In this document: piece by piece, positions 58,516 through 64,000 of the stretch
Layout: each line of letters begins with the position of its first letter
Position numbering within the stretch: position 1 is the first letter of the stretch
NCBI RefSeq assembly: GCF_019746015.1
Contig: NZ_JAIESM010000005.1
Coordinates: 1 to 64,000 of the forward strand
Source of the DNA: Sphingomonas sp.
GTDB taxonomy: Bacteria > Pseudomonadota > Alphaproteobacteria > Sphingomonadales > Sphingomonadaceae
Direction: 5' to 3'
Length of the DNA: 64,000 bases
Position numbers and translations under genes: made by a program
Notes under the pieces: generated by a model
What the model was told of the DNA's origin: nothing
The model's input: the letters and a program-made list of their open reading frames with translations, nothing else
The model's database searches: none

Positions 58516-59769
58516 ATGTCGTTCTATACTTCGCTCACCGGCTTGCAGGCAGCCCAGACGGATCTGGGCGTCATCTCGCACAACCTCGCCAACGTTTCGA
58601 CCAACGGCTTCAAGAAGAGCCGGTCGGAATTTGCCGACGTCATCGCTTCGTCGGTGTCGCGCAACCCCACCTCGGCAATCGGCTCGGGCACGGTGGTCAA
58701 GGCCAACCGGCAGCAGTTCAGCCAGGGCAACCTGGTCCAATCGCAATCGTCGCTGGACCTGGCGATCTCGGGCGACGGCTTCTTTGCCGTGAAGCCCAAG
58801 CTCGACGGCGAGACGATCAACTATACCCGCAACGGCGCCTTCCTGGTCGATGCCGACCGCTATGTCGTCGATGGCCAGGGCGCGCATCTGCTTGCCTATC
58901 CGGCCGATGGTTCGGGGGCGGTGGTGGCCGCCGGCATGTCATCGGCCGCGCCGCTGCGCCTGCCCGCGACCAGCGGCACCCCGGTGCCGACCGCCAATGT
59001 GGCGCTGCAGGCGAACCTGCCGGCCGGTGCATCGGTGCCGGCCGTGGCGACCTTTGACCGGTTCAACCCGGCCAGCTTCAACCAGTCGACCCAGACGACC
59101 ATCTATGACGCCGAGGGCAATGCCCAGACGATGACCAACTATTTCCGCCGCGACACGGTGGGCGCGACCAGCAACTGGTCGGTGTTCACCTATGTCGGCA
59201 ACAGCCAGATCACGGCGGGCGGTAATCCTTCGATCACGCTGACCTTCGACGCTACCGGTGCACTCACCGCGCCGACCACGCCGACGACCTTTGATCCGTT
59301 CATTCCCGCAGGCAGCCCCAATAATCAGGTGGTGGCGCTCGATTTTGGCACCAGCACCCGCCAGACCTCGGCGCCGTTCGACATCGCGCAGCGCACGCAG
59401 GATGGCGAGGCCGTCGGCCAGCTGCAGGGTGTCACGATCAATTCCGAAGGCCTGATCAGCGTCAGCTTCTCCAACGGTGAAGCGCGCACGCTGGGCAAGG
59501 TGCTGCTCGCCAACTTCTCCAACCCCACCGGGCTGCGCCAGCTGGGCAATTCGACCTGGGCGTCGACCGGCCTGTCGGGCACCGCGATTACGGGCGAGGC
59601 GGGGTCGAGCGGCTTCGGCAACCTGCTGGCCGGCACGATCGAACGCTCGAACGTCGACATTACCGAGGAGCTGGTGGGCCTGATCGCGGCACAGCGCAGC
59701 TTCCAGGCCAATGCCAAGGCGCTCGAGACCGACAACCAGATCAGCCAGACGATCTTCAACATCCGTTAA
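58516..59769 (+). CDS. flgE: Flagellar hook protein FlgE
   Basis: A 417-residue hook subunit: SFYTSLTGLQAAQTDLGVISHNLANVSTNGFKKSRSEFADV at the N-terminus and SNVDITEELVGLIAAQRSFQANAKALETDNQISQTIFNIR at the C-terminus, the standard rod-hook ends. The middle has D1/D2 beta domains. AAGGAG precedes ATG 58516. The hook length it builds is set by the unusually long FliK. Confidence 0.96.
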   Translation: MSFYTSLTGLQAAQTDLGVISHNLANVSTNGFKKSRSEFADVIASSVSRNPTSAIGSGTVVKANRQQFSQGNLVQSQSSLDLAISGDGFFAVKPKLDGETINYTRNGAFLVDADRYVVDGQGAHLLAYPADGSGAVVAAGMSSAAPLRLPATSGTPVPTANVALQANLPAGASVPAVATFDRFNPASFNQSTQTTIYDAEGNAQTMTNYFRRDTVGATSNWSVFTYVGNSQITAGGNPSITLTFDATGALTAPTTPTTFDPFIPAGSPNNQVVALDFGTSTRQTSAPFDIAQRTQDGEAVGQLQGVTINSEGLISVSFSNGEARTLGKVLLANFSNPTGLRQLGNSTWASTGLSGTAITGEAGSSGFGNLLAGTIERSNVDITEELVGLIAAQRSFQANAKALETDNQISQTIFNIR

Positions 59770-59807
59770 CCATGATCGCGCAGATCACGATGATGGGAGA
59801 AGGCTGA

Positions 59808-60557
59808 ATGGATAAGCTGGTCTACACCGCAGCGTCGGGGCTGAAAGGCCATATGGCGGCGCAGGCGGCGATCGCCAACAACATGGCGAACGCCTCCACG
59901 ATCGGTTTTCGTGCCGATCGGGTGGTGTTCGATCAGCTCCAGGTCAGCGGCCCCGGCATTGCCTCGCGCCAGCCGGCAAGCGAACAGCTGGCCGATTTCG
60001 ACCGGCGCCAGGGCACCATCATGCAGACCGGGCGCGCGCTCGACGTGGCGATCGAGGGCGATGCCTGGATCGCGGTGCAGGGTGCCGACGGATCGGAAGC
60101 CTATACGCGGCGCGGCGATCTGCGCGTGGCCGCATCGGGGGTGCTGGAAACCGGCGACGGTTTCCCGGTGATCGGTACCGGGGGGGTACCGATCACCGTG
60201 CCGCCGGCCGAAAAGCTGATGATCGGCCCCGATGGCACGGTGCAGATCGTGCCCGTGGGCGCCACGCCCGGCCAGGCGCCGCAGGTGGTTGAGACGATCA
60301 AGCTGGCCAGTGCCAAGGGCAGCGATACGGTCAAGGGGCTCGACAATCTGCTCCACGTCCGCGGCGGCGGGGTGCTGCCCCGCGATCAGGAGGCGAAGGT
60401 CCAGTCGGGCGCGCTCGAAGGGTCCAACGTCAACCTGACCGAAGCGCTGGTCGACATGATCGAGAACCAGCGCAGCTATGAAGTGCAGGCCAACCTGTTG
60501 AAGGAGGCCAAGACGATGGACGAGAGCAGTGCGGCGCTGATGCGCCTGCCCTCTTAA
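59808..60557 (+). CDS. flgF: Flagellar basal-body rod protein FlgF
   Basis: A 249-residue proximal/distal rod protein with DKLVYTAASGLKGHMAAQAAIANNMANASTIGFRADRV at the start and EGSNVNLTEALVDMIENQRSYEVQANLLKEAKTMDESSAALMRLPS at the end. Two copies of GTG/TPV near residue 125 mark the D1 barrel. Coupled by short gaps to flgE and flgG. Confidence 0.94.
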   Translation: MDKLVYTAASGLKGHMAAQAAIANNMANASTIGFRADRVVFDQLQVSGPGIASRQPASEQLADFDRRQGTIMQTGRALDVAIEGDAWIAVQGADGSEAYTRRGDLRVAASGVLETGDGFPVIGTGGVPITVPPAEKLMIGPDGTVQIVPVGATPGQAPQVVETIKLASAKGSDTVKGLDNLLHVRGGGVLPRDQEAKVQSGALEGSNVNLTEALVDMIENQRSYEVQANLLKEAKTMDESSAALMRLPS

Positions 60558-60570
60558 GGGAGTTTAGGAA

Positions 60571-61359
60571 ATGAGCAGCGGCGCCCTTCACATCGCTCGT
60601 ACCGGGCTCGACGCCCAGGACATGCGCATGCGCGTGATCTCGAACAACCTCGCCAACGTCAACACGACGGGCTACAAGCGCGACCGCGCGGCGTTCGAGA
60701 CGCTCGCCTATCAGACGGTGACCGCGCCCGGCGCGCCCAGCACGCAGCAGACGCAATATGCCACCGGCCTGAACCTGGGCACCGGCGTGCGCATTCAGGG
60801 CACCTCGCGGATCAACACGCAGGGCGCGCTTGCCCAGACCGGCAACTCGCTCGACATGGCGCTGGACGGCGACGGCTATTTCCAGGTGCAGCTGCCCGGG
60901 GGCCAGCTTGCCTATACCCGCGCGGGCAATTTCAACCGCTCGGCGCAGGGGCTGCTGGTAACGGGTGAGGGCTATCAGGTGATGCCCGGCATCACCATTC
61001 CCGAAGGTGCCACCGCCATCACCGTCGGCGTCGATGGCACCGTTTCGGCCACCGTGCCGAACCAGGCGGAGCCGCAGCAGATCGGCCAGATTCAGGTGGC
61101 AATCTTCCCCAATCCGGCCGGGCTGCTGGCCAAGGGCGACAATTATCTGACGGAGACCAGCGCGTCGGGCCAGGCCAATCTGGGCATCGCGGGCGAGCTG
61201 GGGCGCGGCAATGTGCGCCAGGGGATGCTGGAAGGCTCGAACGTCAATGTCGTCGAGGAACTGGTCGACATGATCGAGACGCAGCGCGCCTATGAAGTCA
61301 ATTCCAAGATGATCGCGGCCACCGACGAGATGCTGAAATATGTCAACCAGAACGTCTAA
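60571..61359 (+). CDS. flgG: Flagellar basal-body rod protein FlgG
   Basis: A 262-residue distal rod protein: GALHIARTGLDAQDMRMRVISNNLANVNTTGYKRDRAAFETL, then QTGNSLDMALDGDGYFQVQLPGGQLAYTRAGNF, and C-terminal LEGSNVNVVEELVDMIETQRAYEVNSKMIAATDEMLKYVNQNV. All FlgG hallmarks are present. Its end overlaps the flgH start by 20 bases. Confidence 0.97.
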   Translation: MSSGALHIARTGLDAQDMRMRVISNNLANVNTTGYKRDRAAFETLAYQTVTAPGAPSTQQTQYATGLNLGTGVRIQGTSRINTQGALAQTGNSLDMALDGDGYFQVQLPGGQLAYTRAGNFNRSAQGLLVTGEGYQVMPGITIPEGATAITVGVDGTVSATVPNQAEPQQIGQIQVAIFPNPAGLLAKGDNYLTETSASGQANLGIAGELGRGNVRQGMLEGSNVNVVEELVDMIETQRAYEVNSKMIAATDEMLKYVNQNV

Positions 61360-62086
61360 TTGGTCGGCCGCTGAGCGGGTTGCCGCCGGCGTCGCGCTTG
61401 CGGCGCTGGCGCTTGCGCTGGTCATGCCCGCGCCCGCCGAGGCGAGCCTGTTCGGCAAGAAAAAGCCGAAGACCGACTTTTCCACCACTTTCCCGCCGGC
61501 CCAGCCGCAGCCCGCGCCGCCCCCGGTGATGGCGCCGCCGCCGCCGGCACAGGCCAATGGCGCGATTTTTCAGGCATCCGCCGGCTATGCCCCGCTCTAC
61601 GAAGGGTGGCGCGCGAAGCGGGTGGGCGATCCGCTCACCATCGTGCTGGTCGAGCGTACGCTGGCCAGCAAGACCTCGCGCTCGCAGCTGGACAGCCAGG
61701 GCAATGCCGCGATCATCCCGCCGGCCGCCGGGCCGCTGGCGCTGGCGCCGGAAGCGGCGCGCGCCGGTGGCAATCGCCTTTTCCGGGGCCAGGGCCAGGC
61801 CGACCAGTCCAACTCGCTGTCGGGCGAGCTGAGCGTCACGGTTGCCGCTGTCTATCCCAACGGCACGATGCTGGTGCAGGGCACCAAGCGCGTGGTGCTG
61901 AACCGGGGCGACGAGTTCATGCAGATCCGCGGGCTGGTGCGCATGGCCGATGTCGATATCGACAATCGTGTCGCGTCCACCCGCGTGGCCGATGCGCAGA
62001 TCGAATATACCGGCCGGGGCGATGTGGCACGGGCCGCGCGCCAGGGCTGGCTGAGCCGTTTCTTCTCTGTCGTCAGTCCGTTCTGA
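61340..62086 (+). CDS. flgH: Flagellar L-ring protein FlgH without lipobox cysteine
   Basis: A 248-residue outer-membrane L-ring protein with YAPLYEGWRAKRVGDPLTIVLVERTLASKTSRS, then SLSGELSVTVAAVYPNGTMLVQGTKRVVLNRGDEFMQIRGLVRMADVDIDN, as in FlgH. The N-terminus is a signal peptide (VAAGVALAALALALVMPAPAEA-SL), but there is no cysteine anywhere near the cleavage site, so the usual N-terminal lipid anchor seems to be missing. A Pro-rich stretch follows. It overlaps flgG by 20 bases. Confidence 0.93.
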   Translation: MSTRTSNWSAAERVAAGVALAALALALVMPAPAEASLFGKKKPKTDFSTTFPPAQPQPAPPPVMAPPPPAQANGAIFQASAGYAPLYEGWRAKRVGDPLTIVLVERTLASKTSRSQLDSQGNAAIIPPAAGPLALAPEAARAGGNRLFRGQGQADQSNSLSGELSVTVAAVYPNGTMLVQGTKRVVLNRGDEFMQIRGLVRMADVDIDNRVASTRVADAQIEYTGRGDVARAARQGWLSRFFSVVSPF

Positions 62087-62097
62087 TGGGGGCCAAG

Positions 62098-63189
62098 ATG
62101 ATCCGCCTGCTGCTTGTGCTGCTGCTGAGCCTGGTCGCCACCCCTGCGCTTGCGGAACGGGTGAAGGACCTGGGTGCCTTTCAGGGCATCCGGTCGAACC
62201 AGCTGACCGGCTATGGCATTGTCGTCGGGCTGCCCGGCACGGGCGACGACAATCTGGAGTATACCGTGTTGTCGATGAAGGCGGTCACCTCGCGCTTCGG
62301 CCTGCAGCTCCCACCGCAGTTCAACCCGGCGCTGAAAAATGCCGCCGCCGTGCTGATCACCGCCGAACTGCCCCCCTTTGCGAAGCCGGGCCAGAAGATC
62401 GACATCACCGTGTCGGCGCTGGGCCGGGCCAAGTCGCTGCGCGGCGGCGCGCTGATCCTCACCCCGCTGCAGGGCGCCGATGGCCAGGTCTATGCGATGG
62501 CGCAGGGCAATCTGGCGGTCGGCGGGCTGGGCGCGGAAGGCGCCGATGGCTCGAAGATCGTGGTCAACATTCCCTCCTCGGGCCGCATTCCCGAAGGGGC
62601 GACGGTGGAGCGTGCGGTCGAGACCGGCTTTGCCACCACGCCCTATCTGACCTTCAACCTGATGCGCAGCGACTTCACCACCGCGCAATCGGTGGCAGCG
62701 GCGATCAACGCGCGGCTGGGGCCGGGGCGTGCCCAGGCGGTGGACGGCGTGTCGATCGCAATCGCCGCACCCGAAGGCGCCGATCTGCGCGCACAGCTGA
62801 TGAGCGAGATCGAAAATCTCGCGGTCAAATCGGCCGAGCCGCCCGCGCGGGTGATCGTGAATGCACGCACCGGCACCGTCGTCATCAATTCGGCCGTCCG
62901 GCTGGGGCCGGCGGCAGTGACGCAGGGCAAGCTGACCGTGCGTGTGGACGAGGCGCAGCGGGTGAGCCAGCCCGCACCGTTCAGCCAGGGCCAGACTGCG
63001 GTCGAGCAGCGCTCGGGCGTCGGCGTGGCCGAGGAAGTGAAGCCCATCTTCATGATCGAGGCAGGCCCGCGCCTGGCCGATGTGGTGAAGGCAATGAACG
63101 CGATCGGCGCGTCGCCGGCGGACTTGGTGGCAATCCTTGAGGCGCTGAAGGAAGCCGGCGCGCTGAAGGCGGAGCTGGTGATCCTGTGA
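62098..63189 (+). CDS. flgI: Flagellar P-ring protein FlgI
   Basis: A 363-residue periplasmic ring protein with a signal peptide (MIRLLLVLLLSLVATPALA-ER), then VKDLGAFQGIRSNQLTGYGIVVGLPGTGDD, the FlgI N-terminal signature, and SSGRIPEGATVERAVET further on. It ends ...LVAILEALKEAGALKAELVIL. ATG 62098 has GGGGG five bases upstream; ATG 62086 shares the flgH stop and adds four residues. FlgA, its chaperone, is encoded at 55025-55558. Confidence 0.96.
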   Translation: MIRLLLVLLLSLVATPALAERVKDLGAFQGIRSNQLTGYGIVVGLPGTGDDNLEYTVLSMKAVTSRFGLQLPPQFNPALKNAAAVLITAELPPFAKPGQKIDITVSALGRAKSLRGGALILTPLQGADGQVYAMAQGNLAVGGLGAEGADGSKIVVNIPSSGRIPEGATVERAVETGFATTPYLTFNLMRSDFTTAQSVAAAINARLGPGRAQAVDGVSIAIAAPEGADLRAQLMSEIENLAVKSAEPPARVIVNARTGTVVINSAVRLGPAAVTQGKLTVRVDEAQRVSQPAPFSQGQTAVEQRSGVGVAEEVKPIFMIEAGPRLADVVKAMNAIGASPADLVAILEALKEAGALKAELVIL

Positions 63190-63518
63190 GCGAGATCCTG
63201 CCCCCGCTGCCCCAGGCAAGCGCCGCGAGCGGCGCGCCCGACACCAGCCGCCTCGCCAACCGCGAGAATCTGGAAAAAGCGGGCCGTCAGTTCGAGGCGG
63301 TGTTCACCCGCATGATGCTGAAATCGATGCGCCAGCCCAAGCTGGCCGACGACATTTTCGGCAGCAAGGCGCTCGACACCTTCCGCGAGATGCAGGACGG
63401 CCAGTTCGCCGACAAGATGGCCGAGGCCAAGCCAATGGGCATTGGTCGCGCGGTCGTCGAATTTCTGGCGCGGTCGCAACCGGATCTTAACGACGCCGGG
63501 TCCAAGGACGTGAAATGA
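63186..63518 (+). CDS. flgJ: Rod-capping protein FlgJ, single-domain
   Basis: A 110-residue protein with only the N-terminal rod-binding domain of FlgJ (LEKAGRQFEAVFTRMMLKSMRQPKLADDIFGSKALDTFREMQDGQFADKMAEAKPMGIGRAVVEFL). The C-terminal muramidase of enteric FlgJ is absent; the SLT protein at 53186-54037 probably supplies the activity. GTG 63186 overlaps the flgI stop by four bases, and its own stop overlaps flgK by four. Confidence 0.9.
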   Translation: MSEILPPLPQASAASGAPDTSRLANRENLEKAGRQFEAVFTRMMLKSMRQPKLADDIFGSKALDTFREMQDGQFADKMAEAKPMGIGRAVVEFLARSQPDLNDAGSKDVK

Positions 63519-64000
63519 GCGATCTGTTGTCGATCGGTGCCAGCGGCTTGCGCGCCTATCAATCGGCGCTCACAACCGTGTCCGACAACATCGCCAATTC
63601 GGCAACGCCGGGCTATTCGCGCCGCGCAGTGCAGCTGGCGGAAAACGCCTCCACCAACGGCGTGCTCGCGCAGGAACGCTCCACCGTCGGCAATGGCGTC
63701 GCCATCGTCGGCGTTCAGCGCCTGTCGGACGAGCTGCGCAATTCGTCGGTGCGCGCGTCCGGCGCCGATCTGGCGCGGACCGAAAGCAGCATCACCTGGA
63801 TGGCGCGGATCGAAGGCGCGCTGACCGGCAACCAGCTGGGCAGCCGCATCGCCGATTTCTTCAACAGCGCGAAGGCCGTCGCCGCCGACCCGACATCGAG
63901 CCCGGCGCGCACCGGCATGCTGGAGGCCGCGACCAGCGCCGCCACCGCTTTTCAGACCACCGCGCGCGCGCTCGAGCAGGTCAATACCGATCTCGACCAG
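63515..64000 (+). CDS. flgK: Hook-filament junction protein FlgK (3' end outside window)
   Basis: The first 162 codons are visible. They start MSDLLSIGASGLRAYQSALTTVSDNIANSATPGYSRRAVQLAE, the FlgK N-terminus, followed by the D1 helix with SSITWMARIEGALTGNQLGSRIADFFNSAKAVAADPTSSPARTGMLEAA. The frame is open to the window end. ATG 63515 overlaps the flgJ stop. flgL is expected next. Confidence 0.95.
   Translation, partial: MSDLLSIGASGLRAYQSALTTVSDNIANSATPGYSRRAVQLAENASTNGVLAQERSTVGNGVAIVGVQRLSDELRNSSVRASGADLARTESSITWMARIEGALTGNQLGSRIADFFNSAKAVAADPTSSPARTGMLEAATSAATAFQTTARALEQVNTDLDQ

Overview
The window is GC-rich chromosomal DNA from an alphaproteobacterium, most likely a member of the Sphingomonadales (Sphingomonadaceae; genus not resolvable by eye). 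The reasons are the helicase/S4-protein/FdxA/CarD block, the small alphaproteobacterial DUF1489 and HIG1-type proteins, two short (274-residue) flagellins, and a flagellar gene order with flbD-fliEFGHIJKLMNOPQR-flhB as one block. I see no prophage, transposase, CRISPR array or plasmid function.

Layout. (1) 1-30 kb is ordinary housekeeping and accessory metabolism in short, often overlapping operons: helicase C-terminus, S4 RNA-binding protein, ferredoxin fdxA and carD; two GSGD-repeat DUF2807 exported proteins; MgtE; a cyclophilin; a queuosine-precursor transporter; a CNT nucleoside transporter with a TMEM175-type channel; a MerR/TipA-like regulator; 3-hydroxyacyl-CoA dehydrogenase; EgtB-EgtD (ergothioneine); cobalamin adenosyltransferase, HIG1-like protein and GluQ; HNH protein; an S9 peptidase with a thioesterase; an M24 aminopeptidase; a tRNA-Thr(GGU); a DUF885 peptidase; and an argH-lipoprotein-lysA-cysG(N)-corA run. 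(2) 30-64 kb is one large flagellar island. The minus strand carries flbD-fliEFGHIJKLMNOPQR-flhB-fliDS, then (lytic transglycosylase)-flhA-fliA, flgMN, and motAB-flgA. The plus strand carries two tandem flagellins and flgBCDEFGHIJK, with flgK cut by the window end.

Regulation can be read from promoter elements. A CtrA-like box (TTAA-N7-TTTA) lies upstream of flbD. Excellent sigma-54 promoters (TGGCACG-N4-TTGC) precede the transglycosylase-flhA-fliA operon and flgB-K. A recurring T(A/T)A(A/G)-N15-G(C/T)CGTT element precedes both flagellins, fliDS and flgM, which are the genes expected to be FliA (sigma-28) targets. This suggests a cascade CtrA -> FlbD/sigma-54 -> FliA -> filament genes, with FlgM feedback.

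Other notable structure: a four-copy family of long palindromic repeats at gene ends, two copies of which carry a second nested palindrome; a MerR/TipA-like gene with a strong internal start that would give a separate ligand-binding domain, as in Streptomyces tipA; a very long Ala/Pro-rich FliK; a FlgH without a lipobox cysteine; and a single-domain FlgJ with its lytic transglycosylase encoded separately. No clearly new multi-gene system was found. The palindrome family, the sigma-28-like element and the tipA-like dual start are the best leads.
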